64,000 nucleotides of DNA from Flavobacterium sp. CF108 (lineage in GTDB: Bacteria > Bacteroidota > Bacteroidia > Flavobacteriales > Flavobacteriaceae). Position 1 is the stretch's first letter. Every line of letters starts with the position of its first letter. The notes under the pieces are model-generated. The model was not told the origin of the DNA and made no database searches. It saw nothing but the letters and a program-made list of their open reading frames with translations. Shown one piece after another: positions 43,790-51,868 of the stretch. Both the position numbers and the translations under genes were made by a program. The stretch spans positions 868,001-932,000 of the forward strand of contig NZ_FQWW01000001.1 of the NCBI RefSeq assembly GCF_900129795.1, written 5' to 3'.

Positions 43790-44092
43790 CTATTTTAATT
43801 CCCAAAGTTTTATTTCGTCTGTTTGTATAATAATTGTTTTATTTTTATTAGGATCAAAAACCTCATATTTCATTTTAAAATAATAATACGGACTAGTTGG
43901 ATCATTATGCTGAGCTTCTCCAGGATAAATTAAATTCGTACCATTCCACAAAGTAAAATGTCCAGAAGCATTTCCCCTGCTTGCGCGAGCGTCCCGCTCG
44001 TGAACATAAAACTTGTTTTTTATTCTTTTTGTTAAAACCTTAGTTTCACGAGCGGGAAGCCCGCACTTGTTATGAACCCACAGCAATTTCAC
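43790..44092 (-). pseudogene. Truncated Tae4 amidase: C-terminal tip fused to a repeat element
   Basis: A 100-codon ORF. Residues from about 41 match the end of the intact Tae4 at 44520-45272 (ASGHFTLWNGTNLIYPG versus ASGHFTLWDGKNLIYPG, and both end in LWELK). The catalytic His (His45) remains, but the domain with the catalytic Cys is gone. The first 40 codons read through the inverted-repeat element at 43985-44064 and are not amidase-like. It cannot be an active amidase. Confidence 0.8.
43985..44064. repeat. Inverted-repeat element at the Tae4 truncation point
   Basis: Arms 43985-44004 and 44045-44064 (20 bases, two mismatches; TCCCGCTCGTGAA / TTCACGAGCGGGA) enclose a 40-base AT-rich spacer. 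The outer CCCCTGC at 43974-43980 meets the toxin tip. A decayed copy lies at 40685-40745, and a related design lies at 56620-56760. Confidence 0.75.
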
Positions 44093-44106
44093 ATACTTTC
44101 GTTATA

Positions 44107-44535
44107 TTAACGAATGTTATTCTTCTTTTTTGTTTTAATTTTAAGCATTTTTCTAATAAAATTATCTAACTCTTTTGATTCATAAAATTCTAGACACATA
44201 CTTGTAATTAAATTACTGCTCCCACTTTCAGAATAATAAGGACTTTCAATAGAAAAAAAATTCTCAGTCATCTTTTCTGTAAAACTTCTTATTTCCTGAT
44301 TGTTTAGTTCTGTAATTTTCCCCAAATCAATAAATTCATTTTTCGATTTATCGCTTATTTGAAATTTATCATTTAAATATTTAATATCAAACTTGACATT
44401 GTTAATATAAATACAATGACAATAAGAATACTTTTTTAAATATTTTAGTTTATCATCTGTAGTTTGAGAAAAACATATTATGCTAATTAGGAAAATTTTT
44501 GAGAAAATAATTGATTTTATTACTTTAGTTCCCAT
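44107..44535 (-). CDS. Tai4-like immunity protein for the intact Tae4
   Basis: A 142-residue exported protein (hydrophobic signal about 8-23, ending CFSQ), therefore periplasmic, where Tae4 acts. The body is helical with four Cys (YCHCIY, MCLEFYESKEL). Its start overlaps the end of the Tae4 gene by 16 bases, the usual coupling of effector and immunity. It is paralogous to the protein at 43376-43780. The assignment rests on position, export and size; direct similarity to proteobacterial Tai4 is not visible to me. Confidence 0.75.
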   Translation of the reverse strand: MGTKVIKSIIFSKIFLISIICFSQTTDDKLKYLKKYSYCHCIYINNVKFDIKYLNDKFQISDKSKNEFIDLGKITELNNQEIRSFTEKMTENFFSIESPYYSESGSSNLITSMCLEFYESKELDNFIRKMLKIKTKKKNNIR

Positions 44536-45272
44536 ATCCTTACTCTATTTGTTTGTACCAAATCTAAATCACCATTTTTCTTTTTTATTGGATATATCAT
44601 ACTAAAATAATATTTATCATTTGTTGGATCATCGTGCTCTGGTCCTCCAGGATAAATTAAATTTTTACCGTCCCATAATGTGAAGTGACCAGAAGCATCA
44701 TTCCAACCTGAAACATCAAACGTAATAATCCCTTTTATTGTTTTTAATCTTTTCCAATCAATATCCGATATTTTGTTTTTATTTGTTTTTATTTGTTGCC
44801 ATTCGAAAAGAGTTAATCCAGTATTTTTCTTCAATGCATTTGGAATTTGTAATTTATCCAATTTAATGTCTATTTCTGGGCTTCCTAAATGATCTATTAA
44901 ATATGTTGCTAATTCACGTACTCTATACCAGTAGTTTAATTTATCTTTCCCTATATGTACTCCTCCACTTGTACCTGTAGCTCTATATTTAAAATTATTA
45001 TATGGCAATTTAAACCCACTATAATTTAAACCCTTACTCATTCTAAAAGCACAAGTATTTTCCCATGCACTATTTTTTTGAAGCATTTCATACAAACCAT
45101 TTCCAATTTCATTATATAACGTAATCACATCAACTGAGCTATTGGGATAATTGTTTATCATATCATCCCATTTTGGTCTCGTTGCGCTTACTGCTCTTGC
45201 TTGAAATCCTCCTGATTGAGCCAAAATTGCTCGTTGCATTAATTCAATTGGCTTTATTTTTTCAAAATCCAT
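44520..45272 (-). CDS. tae4: T6SS amidase effector Tae4
   Basis: A 250-residue peptidoglycan amidase effector that cuts the D-Glu-mDAP bond of peptide stems in a rival's periplasm. The NlpC/P60-like site is clear: NYPNSSVDVITLYNEIG, then Cys74 in NTCAFRMSKGLNYSG, and His196 in VSGWNDASGHFTLWDG. It is longer than proteobacterial Tae4 because of a 30-residue N-terminal lead and an insertion near residues 130-175. It sits directly behind vgrG and its partner gene, so it is probably the VgrG cargo. Confidence 0.9.
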   Translation of the reverse strand: MDFEKIKPIELMQRAILAQSGGFQARAVSATRPKWDDMINNYPNSSVDVITLYNEIGNGLYEMLQKNSAWENTCAFRMSKGLNYSGFKLPYNNFKYRATGTSGGVHIGKDKLNYWYRVRELATYLIDHLGSPEIDIKLDKLQIPNALKKNTGLTLFEWQQIKTNKNKISDIDWKRLKTIKGIITFDVSGWNDASGHFTLWDGKNLIYPGGPEHDDPTNDKYYFSMIYPIKKKNGDLDLVQTNRVRIWELK

Positions 45273-45306
45273 AATTTATTTTTTTATAAGTGATTAATGC
45301 CTTAAT

Positions 45307-45762
45307 TTATTCTGTAGTAGATTCTAATTCTTCGTTTCCAAAAAGGTTTAATGTATAGTCTTTTAATGCATTCTCAAAAACTACTATGTTTTCCTTATTT
45401 ACTACACCTTTAAGAATCAATTCATTTTGATCATCTGTTAATGGTTCCCCATCTTCACTTTTTATATAAACTTCAATATTTTCCCCTTCTTTATAATTTA
45501 TTGTTTTCACAACAAGATTCATATCTACATAAAATCTTGATTTGTCTGATAATTTTGTTTCTCCATATGTCCAATACATATCAATAACTTTTTTATTAAA
45601 CATATTTACAGGCGCCTTCTCTGGTTCTCCATACATAATTCCATTTACAGCAGTTTCATTAATTGAACCTCCTGCATTAGTAACAATATTTCCGTTAGAA
45701 TACATATTATGATTTCCGCCGGTAGTTTTTGTTATGGTTCCTTTTACAAATCTTATTCTCAT
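45307..45762 (-). CDS. VgrG-linked protein, candidate effector adaptor or spike extension
   Basis: A 151-residue cytoplasmic protein without a signal peptide. The N-terminal 45 residues (FVKGTITKTTGGNHNMYSNG, then AVNGIMYGEPEKAP) have the look of spike-associated segments at the start of Bacteroidota T6SS cargo. The rest is a beta-sandwich-like domain (YVDMNLVVKTINYKEGENIE) followed by an acidic tail. It lies 3 bases after vgrG and 34 bases before tae4, so it probably links VgrG to Tae4. Function is inferred from position. Confidence 0.6.
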   Translation of the reverse strand: MRIRFVKGTITKTTGGNHNMYSNGNIVTNAGGSINETAVNGIMYGEPEKAPVNMFNKKVIDMYWTYGETKLSDKSRFYVDMNLVVKTINYKEGENIEVYIKSEDGEPLTDDQNELILKGVVNKENIVVFENALKDYTLNLFGNEELESTTE

Positions 45763-45765
45763 AAT

Positions 45766-47574
45766 TTAGTTTTGGTTAGTTCGTTCTCCACTATTATGCT
45801 GAATATTATTTTGCGCATGTTTATTAACGTCTTTTTCACTATTACTTTGAATACCTTCTAAACCTGTTTCATGTCTTTCTTTTTCAGTATGAGATTTAAA
45901 ATCACCTTCAATATGCTCCATAAAATCACCCGTAACATTCAGTATCTGATTTCCTCCAACACTAACATTATGCATCATTCCAATCATTGTAGTTTTATCA
46001 ACTCCTGCACTCTCACTAATATTCATTCCTGCTATTAAAGTAATATTTTGAGAAGCATTCATAATTATATCAGTTGCGGTCATTGTTATTACTTTTGGTG
46101 CTGTAATATTGATGTTTCCGTCAATTGTGTCTAAATGTATTTCATTGCCAATTTTATCTGTAATGATAATACTTTCGTCTTCTGTGAATTTAACAATATG
46201 CCCGCTACGGGTATGAATAGCTTTAATATCGTTTTTTGGAGTATTATAACCCGAAGATTCATTCCCATTATAATGTGCTCCCATTACATAAGGATTTTGG
46301 GCATTTCCTCCTTCAAAACCTACTAAAACTTCTTCACCAATTTCAGGGATAAAATAAAATCCTTTTCCTGCTCCGGTATGCGGCTGAATCATTCTTATCC
46401 ACTGGCTTGATTTGGTTCCTGCTGCCCAGTAAAAATCTACTTTTACGCGACCTAGTCCTTCGGGATCGTTGTTGTCTCTTATTTTTGCTGGCTGTGTTTC
46501 TGCTTTAGCGAAAACCTTTGTATTGGTATAATGCGGCGCCGAAACATCGGCAGGAATTGCTTTAAATTCACAGTTATAATTGCCATGAACTTCTGAATGA
46601 TGTATGGCTTCTATAACTATTAAATGGTGTTCTATGGTTTGGTTGACAATAGTAAAAGTCTGCCCTAATCCTAAAGGGAAATAGGATATTCCGCTATAGT
46701 ACACACTGTTTGCATCACTTCCTGCTGTCTGCAGTGTGATCATTTCTTGTATTTCTTCTTTGCTTTGAGCATTATTGGTATAAGCACCAATACTCAATTC
46801 ACCTTGTGTTACAGTGCCTTGATTAAATCCTACTATAGAAGCAAAACTGTCTTTACTTCCTGTGGCTGTTTTTGCAGATGAATCTCGAATGCCTGATGCA
46901 TTATTATAATCATAACCTGCTAACGAAATTGTATGTGCAGTCATATTAGCCTGTATCTTAAAACTATGCAGAGAAGCGCCGTTGATGAGTTTAATTTTAG
47001 AGTTTTTAAGCTGCCCAAACTGCATGCGCATTCCGTCAAAATAAAACCATTGGCCGTATCGGGCTGCCAATCTTTTAAGGAAATTAAAATTGGTTTCGTT
47101 GTACTGCGCCATATAATTGAATTCTTTTAGATAAGTTGATCTAATAGATTCTCTCTGGTAAAATTCTGTTGGGCCTTCTGACAATAGATCTACAACAATA
47201 TCGTCCATACCTCTTTCCAAATAGGTTCTTGATTTTGGCAAATCATCAATTACTTTACTATGGCTTATTCCAGTAATGTGCAGACCGGCTGCGCTTCCAT
47301 GTCTATCAATCGAAGATACCTCGGTAATAATTCCTTTGCTCATAAGCCTGATTCCGGTCAGGCTTTTGAAAGTAAAAATAACTTCATCACCAATATATTT
47401 TCGCATTGCTTTGGCTTGATCAACTGGGTTTATAACTGCTTTACCAGTGTATTGCCACACAAATGAAAAATGATGATGATCTGCCATTTTTTGTGACAGC
47501 TTTAAATCATAATAAATAATATTTTGTGTAAAACTCCCAATAGTGATATGTACCTGATCTGAGAAATGTGCCAT
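45766..47574 (-). CDS. tssI: T6SS spike protein VgrG (TssI)
   Basis: A 602-residue spike protein. A gp27-like hub (about 1-340) is followed by the gp5-type OB fold (about 360-445; DPEGLGRVKVDFYWA, WIRMIQPHTGAGKGFYFIPE, EEVLVGFEGGNAQNPYVMGA). The triangular beta-helix spike (about 450-560) has alternating Ile/Thr repeats (GNINITAPKVITMTATDIIM). A short Asn/Gln-rich tail ends the protein. There is no fused effector domain. It precedes the adaptor and tae4 genes. Confidence 0.93.
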   Translation of the reverse strand: MAHFSDQVHITIGSFTQNIIYYDLKLSQKMADHHHFSFVWQYTGKAVINPVDQAKAMRKYIGDEVIFTFKSLTGIRLMSKGIITEVSSIDRHGSAAGLHITGISHSKVIDDLPKSRTYLERGMDDIVVDLLSEGPTEFYQRESIRSTYLKEFNYMAQYNETNFNFLKRLAARYGQWFYFDGMRMQFGQLKNSKIKLINGASLHSFKIQANMTAHTISLAGYDYNNASGIRDSSAKTATGSKDSFASIVGFNQGTVTQGELSIGAYTNNAQSKEEIQEMITLQTAGSDANSVYYSGISYFPLGLGQTFTIVNQTIEHHLIVIEAIHHSEVHGNYNCEFKAIPADVSAPHYTNTKVFAKAETQPAKIRDNNDPEGLGRVKVDFYWAAGTKSSQWIRMIQPHTGAGKGFYFIPEIGEEVLVGFEGGNAQNPYVMGAHYNGNESSGYNTPKNDIKAIHTRSGHIVKFTEDESIIITDKIGNEIHLDTIDGNINITAPKVITMTATDIIMNASQNITLIAGMNISESAGVDKTTMIGMMHNVSVGGNQILNVTGDFMEHIEGDFKSHTEKERHETGLEGIQSNSEKDVNKHAQNNIQHNSGERTNQN

Positions 47575-47606
47575 AATGAAATAGTATTTTATTCGTTATT
47601 AAAAAC

Positions 47607-48002
47607 TTAGTCTAAAGCAATCCAGTTGTTGGAGAATTTTGCTTCACCAAAAGTCAGTTCTTTAGTTACTAATTCCATTGTAATTTTCATTGGCACTTCA
47701 GTAGTGCTGGTAAATTGTTCGTGATAATTAATACAAAATGCTTTTTCAAACGTTAGTTCTTTCATTTTACTTAAGGCATCTCTTCTGTAAAAAATAATTT
47801 TTCCATCTTTAGTTAAGTCACTATTTAACATCCATGACAGAAAAAGGCTGTTTTGTGTTGCCTCAATTATTACTTTTATAATTCCTCCTTTTGCATTTCC
47901 TATTGGTTTGCTCGAAGTATCTATTTCTTGTTTAAAATCTATATTAAATTCAAGTACATTATATTCTTCTCCGTCTATTTGTAATTTTGATAAAAAGCTC
48001 AT
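47607..48002 (-). CDS. tssD: Hcp tube protein (TssD), divergent copy
   Basis: A 131-residue Hcp-fold protein beginning MSFLSKLQIDGEEYNVLEFN, like the main Hcp, with the conserved D-tail of TssD (EFNIDFKQEIDTSSKPIGNAK). It lacks the VTRGGRI phrase of the other copy. The gene is 32 bases upstream of vgrG, so it may supply the tube portion or cargo chaperone used with this spike. Confidence 0.87.
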   Translation of the reverse strand: MSFLSKLQIDGEEYNVLEFNIDFKQEIDTSSKPIGNAKGGIIKVIIEATQNSLFLSWMLNSDLTKDGKIIFYRRDALSKMKELTFEKAFCINYHEQFTSTTEVPMKITMELVTKELTFGEAKFSNNWIALD

Positions 48003-48066
48003 TTGTATATCGGTATTTAATTAATATTGGATTGTGATGTTATTATTGTTGAAGTTTTAAAATAAA

Positions 48067-48093
48067 AAAGGAAGCCTTTTACGGACTTCCTTT
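48067..48093 (-). terminator. Hairpin after the main hcp
   Basis: AAAGGAAG (48067-48074) pairs with CTTCCTTT (48086-48093), with a T-run on the minus strand. It separates the main hcp message from the vgrG segment. Confidence 0.7.
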
Positions 48094-48135
48094 AATAGTT
48101 TCAAGCTTAATTAAGTTTGATGAAGTCCTTAGGTA

Positions 48136-48522
48136 TTATACCCAAGCATTATCAAACTCACCTCCGCCCATCGAAATTTTACGTGCAGAAATCATAAAAG
48201 TCTCCGTTAACGGATTATCACTGTTATGATCAAAGTTTTCTTTGTACTTCACCATGTAAGCCTCTGTAAATTTCAACTCTTTTAAAGTAGCATTAGAATC
48301 ACGTTTAATGAATTTTACTGACCCATCTTTTCTTTCGAAATTGTTAGTCATCCATTCAAACAATTCTGTGCTGCCAGTTGATTCTACTTCGATCATGATT
48401 CTTCCTCCACGTGTTACTGTAGATGGACGACCTGAAGCATCAGTTTCCTGAGCTAAATCATAACTTACGTTAAGTACTTTGTAATCTTTTCCTGCAACTG
48501 TCAATGATGTTAAAAACGACAT
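48136..48522 (-). CDS. tssD: Hcp tube protein (TssD), main copy
   Basis: A 128-residue Hcp that stacks as hexamer rings to form the inner tube. Typical Bacteroidota TssD features are MSFLTSLTVAGKDYKVL, QETDASGRPSTVTRGGRIMI (glycine-rich ring loop) and FDHNSDNPLTETFMISAR. It has a 154-base AT-rich leader (48523-48676), its own terminator, and better-conserved sequence than the second copy, which suggest it is the highly expressed structural Hcp. Confidence 0.92.
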   Translation of the reverse strand: MSFLTSLTVAGKDYKVLNVSYDLAQETDASGRPSTVTRGGRIMIEVESTGSTELFEWMTNNFERKDGSVKFIKRDSNATLKELKFTEAYMVKYKENFDHNSDNPLTETFMISARKISMGGGEFDNAWV

Positions 48523-48676
48523 AATAAAAATTTTTAGTTATTAATTTATTTATTTATATCGTAAATATATAATTTATTTCTTACACAATATAGTTAATTG
48601 TAGCTTTATTATTACATTTTATCAAAATCGCTAATACAAGCCACAAAATAGCGTTTTTAACAAAAAATATTTTTAC

Positions 48677-49108
48677 TTATTTATAAGATAGCGGTCCAAT
48701 AAAAAAATAACCCCTGAAATTAAAACTTCTATTGGTGCTCTTTATCGTTGCATCAATAATAATATCGACTCTTTTTTTTGCTCTGCTTACATCATCTATT
48801 AAATACATGGTTTCTGATATTTCGACTTTGAGTTCAATTACTTTTATCCTATTTTCATGTAAAAGCAGAGATTCTTTCATTGTTTTGGAAATAATTTCTT
48901 TTAAACTGTTTTCATTCATCAGCAAATCAAAATCAATTTCCCATATTTTTGATCCAAAAGTTTCATCAAACTTACATTCTCCAAATGTAGTTGTCGCTAA
49001 TAGAATTACTTGTTGTGCAATAGAATGTTCAATTGAAGTTTTTTCTAATTCTTTCTTTTGAAGTATTGTATTAAAATCGATTGGCAGTTTATAAAATGCT
49101 CCTTTCAT
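48677..49108 (-). CDS. tssE: T6SS baseplate subunit TssE (GPW/gp25-like)
   Basis: A 143-residue gp25-like baseplate protein that initiates sheath assembly. The N-terminal SIEHSIAQQVILLATTTFGE and FDETFGSKIWEIDFD match the gp25 core, and LHENRIKVIELKVEI matches the family segment with the ENRI/EPR position. It follows the 237-residue protein gene by 9 bases. Confidence 0.85.
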   Translation of the reverse strand: MKGAFYKLPIDFNTILQKKELEKTSIEHSIAQQVILLATTTFGECKFDETFGSKIWEIDFDLLMNENSLKEIISKTMKESLLLHENRIKVIELKVEISETMYLIDDVSRAKKRVDIIIDATIKSTNRSFNFRGYFFIGPLSYK

Positions 49109-49117
49109 CTTTCTATC

Positions 49118-49831
49118 TTATATATAAATTAACCTTTCTGTTCTGCCCTCTTTATTTGTTTCAACTTCATTAGAAACTAATTTCCTCTTAATAATATGAA
49201 GGTTTACTTTTGGAGTTAGTTTCAAAACCTTTTCACGATATAATATATCACCTATAAAACGCTGCCCATTTTTTCCATCAACAATAATAAAATAGCTTAT
49301 CCCTTTTTGCACTTTGAGATTGTTAACATCACCTGCATAAAGCTGAATGTTTTGTTCTTCTTTTTGAAAAGTATAGGTAAGCTCATCGTAGCTTAATTTT
49401 CGATATCTGGCAATATCAAAAGTTTCTACAGCTTCTTTTAAAGGCTCGAAAGTGATGTTTTCAAAAAGAAACTTTTTGGACTCTAAAAATTTCAATCCCA
49501 AGAAACTCCATAAACTTTTTCTGGTTGTTTTTTCTTTAAAAAAATAAGTATCACGAGTAACCTGATAAAACTCTTTTTCATTTGTCTTATTATCTGTTAC
49601 AATCATTTGATATGTTGGAATTTCAATTTCAGACGGAGCCTCAATTTGACTTAAATTTGTATTTAAGCGAACTATTCCTGTCTGCTGTTCAGAAATTATA
49701 ATATCAATTTTATACTTTTTTAAAGCAGAATCTGTTCTAACAATCGTTTTTCCTTCGCCGCTGCCTGCATAAAAAACAGATCCATCATTATCTGTGAGGC
49801 CTAATGAAAGATTTAATTCGGGGATTGCCAT
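49118..49831 (-). CDS. T6SS-locus protein of unknown function
   Basis: A 237-residue soluble protein without signal or membrane segment. The N-terminus is LNLSLGLTDNDGSVFYAGSGEG; the body alternates strands and charged turns, with a hydrophobic SLWSFLGLKFLESKKFLFEN near residue 105. No known domain is recognised. Tight placement between an exported protein gene and tssE suggests a structural or baseplate accessory role specific to Bacteroidota T6SS. Confidence 0.6.
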   Translation of the reverse strand: MAIPELNLSLGLTDNDGSVFYAGSGEGKTIVRTDSALKKYKIDIIISEQQTGIVRLNTNLSQIEAPSEIEIPTYQMIVTDNKTNEKEFYQVTRDTYFFKEKTTRKSLWSFLGLKFLESKKFLFENITFEPLKEAVETFDIARYRKLSYDELTYTFQKEEQNIQLYAGDVNNLKVQKGISYFIIVDGKNGQRFIGDILYREKVLKLTPKVNLHIIKRKLVSNEVETNKEGRTERLIYI

Positions 49832-49859
49832 AAGTTTTTTTGTTTTTGAATAAATTCGA

Positions 49860-50384
49860 CTAAAGTTTTTTTATTTTATATAATTTCAAGCAATTCAAAT
49901 ATTCTTTAAGATTTTGATTGTCGGAACTATTTGGGCTAAACTCATAATCTTTTTTGAGCGTAAAGAATCTTATTGTATTGATATTGTTTGCCATAATTTT
50001 TTTTCTGTCTCCTCTTGTAAGCTGCAAGGCGGCAGTTCCATCACAATTAACACTGAATGAGTTTTTTAGAACGTACTTTTCCCCTGTTTTAAAATACAAT
50101 ACTAAAGGCTGCTTTTGTTTGACACAAACGTTGTCTGTAAAAATTTTAAAATATAAATAAATCTTTCTTTTACGTTTTCCTAACTGCAAAACTGCATATT
50201 CAAAATCTTCATTAAAAACCCGCAGCAAAATAGGCGGTGCGCTGGCAAAGCTTTTTTTGTCTAGTAATAATTCGTTTTGCGAAATAGGACAATGTAAAGT
50301 ATCAATAGGATTAATTTTTTGAGCTGTAATTGAATATGAATTAGATATTACTACAACTAAAAATAAAATTTTAAGTACGTTCAT
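49860..50384 (-). CDS. Exported T6SS-locus protein of unknown function
   Basis: A 174-residue protein with a signal peptide (about 1-22, ending ITAQ) and no lipobox cysteine. The mature part has Cys in DTLHCPIS, DNVCVKQ, VNCDGTAA and LNCLK, possibly forming disulfides in the periplasm. It lies in the tssC to tssE interval. It could be a periplasmic part of the trans-envelope complex. I do not call it TssQ because TssQ is a lipoprotein. Confidence 0.6.
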   Translation of the reverse strand: MNVLKILFLVVVISNSYSITAQKINPIDTLHCPISQNELLLDKKSFASAPPILLRVFNEDFEYAVLQLGKRKRKIYLYFKIFTDNVCVKQKQPLVLYFKTGEKYVLKNSFSVNCDGTAALQLTRGDRKKIMANNINTIRFFTLKKDYEFSPNSSDNQNLKEYLNCLKLYKIKKL

Positions 50385-50433
50385 GAATTTGAATTTTTTG
50401 TTTGATCATTCAAAAAGATCAATATTCTGTTTA

Positions 50434-50464
50434 AAAAGGAAACACAAAAAATGTGTTTCCTTTT
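50434..50464 (-). terminator. Terminator after tssC
   Basis: AAAAGGAAACACA (50434-50446) pairs exactly with TGTGTTTCCTTTT (50452-50464) around a 5-base loop, 15 bases past the tssC stop. It probably separates the tssB/tssC message from the downstream genes or lowers their expression. Confidence 0.85.
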
Positions 50465-50479
50465 ATAGTTATAATGCAA

Positions 50480-51850
50480 TTATTTTTGCTCGTAATCTGT
50501 ATCCCATTCTGTTCCGTCATCTCCTTTATGACCATCCATTTTTATAAGGAAGTTTTTTGCCGGGAAATAAGGTTTCATATGGATATCCATATAGATTCTA
50601 TCTTTTTGGATTGGATCCTGCTCAAATCTTCTGATTTCAAAATTCTCAATTAATTTGTCCGGACCAGTGATTCCGTCAAGGAATGCCACAATTTGATTCA
50701 TGATTTCTTTACGTGTTTTAGCTGTAAAGTTTTCAAATGCACGACGATTAAGGAAATCCATTAATACTTTTGTCACGTAATCAAAAACACGAACTACAGA
50801 ATAGGTTTGCAGACCAAGATTATCACCGCTGAATAATGTTTTTGCAGAGAAAGCCATTACTTTTCCGTACTCGTTTACCATTGGTACTAAACCAAGGTTT
50901 TCAAGATTTGCGATTTCACTTTTCTTAAGGTCAAACTTAACGCCATCAACTTCGTTTATTCCTCCAAATTTTTTACCTGCAGTTACCTGAGACATTAATG
51001 TTTTGTAGATTTTTCCTGCTAAGGCTGCTGAAGGTGCGATGTGTAAATCTTCATTTTCTCCAATTTGGTCAAATCTGCCGCGCCCTACTAACCAGTTACA
51101 AGTCATAATAACATTAGAACGATACGCATCACCTCCTGTTAATGAAGCTGCATCGAACATTTCCATAACATCATCCGGTTCATCAAGATGTTCAAAATCT
51201 GTTACGAGCATTACTTTGTTTTCGTGTGCTATTTTTGCCCATTTTTCGATCACCTTATTCGATCCTAAATAACCTGGAATAACCAAAATTCCATAATTAT
51301 TTTTAAGGTCTAAACGATCGTAATTATCCACTAATTCAGAATGAATTGCATCAATAAAGCGAGTGTTATCAAGATCTTTTAATTGTTCAAGATCTGCATT
51401 TACAATTGTGATGTTTTTAACTTTATCCGTTTCCGTGTTTTTGAAAAACAAGGCCACAGTTCTATAAGCCGCTTCAATTTCTCTTGTATCGGCAACTGCT
51501 TTTGCAAGGTTCTTTTTCAATAATACTTCAGATTCTTTGCATTTGTCCTCGCATTGCGCCACCATATCTGTCAATGCTTCGTTGCTGCTTAAAATTGAAG
51601 ACCATAATTCCAAAGTCTTTTTTAAAGTTTCTCTTTCTTTGGTTTTATTTACTTCGCCAAGAAAAATTTTTCTTCTTGCTTTTCTGTCCGGATTTAGGTT
51701 CTGAACTCCTTCTATTGCCATTTCCAGTAAATCAAATCCGCCATATTTGGCTAATTTTTCTACATTTTTTTCAATAGAAACACCAGAAACTTTACGTTCT
51801 AAAACTGCAGTATCTTCACCACTATTTTGATGTGCTTGTTTATTTGACAT
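50480..51850 (-). CDS. tssC: T6SS sheath large subunit TssC (VipB)
   Basis: A 456-residue contractile-sheath protein in the Bacteroidota form (DUF5458 style). Core phrases are VDNYDRLDLKNNYGILVIPG, WAKIAHENKVMLVTDFEHL, SNVIMTCNWLVGRGRFDQIG and the C-terminal DPIQKDRIYMDIHMKPYFPA. With TssB it builds the sheath whose contraction drives the Hcp tube. It lies 18 bases downstream of tssB. Confidence 0.9.
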   Translation of the reverse strand: MSNKQAHQNSGEDTAVLERKVSGVSIEKNVEKLAKYGGFDLLEMAIEGVQNLNPDRKARRKIFLGEVNKTKERETLKKTLELWSSILSSNEALTDMVAQCEDKCKESEVLLKKNLAKAVADTREIEAAYRTVALFFKNTETDKVKNITIVNADLEQLKDLDNTRFIDAIHSELVDNYDRLDLKNNYGILVIPGYLGSNKVIEKWAKIAHENKVMLVTDFEHLDEPDDVMEMFDAASLTGGDAYRSNVIMTCNWLVGRGRFDQIGENEDLHIAPSAALAGKIYKTLMSQVTAGKKFGGINEVDGVKFDLKKSEIANLENLGLVPMVNEYGKVMAFSAKTLFSGDNLGLQTYSVVRVFDYVTKVLMDFLNRRAFENFTAKTRKEIMNQIVAFLDGITGPDKLIENFEIRRFEQDPIQKDRIYMDIHMKPYFPAKNFLIKMDGHKGDDGTEWDTDYEQK

Positions 51851-51868
51851 ATCTTTTATTTTTAAGTG

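Noticed and set aside
49860..50384. Assignment as TssQ
   Set aside because: TssQ is a lipoprotein; this protein has a signal peptide but no lipobox cysteine.
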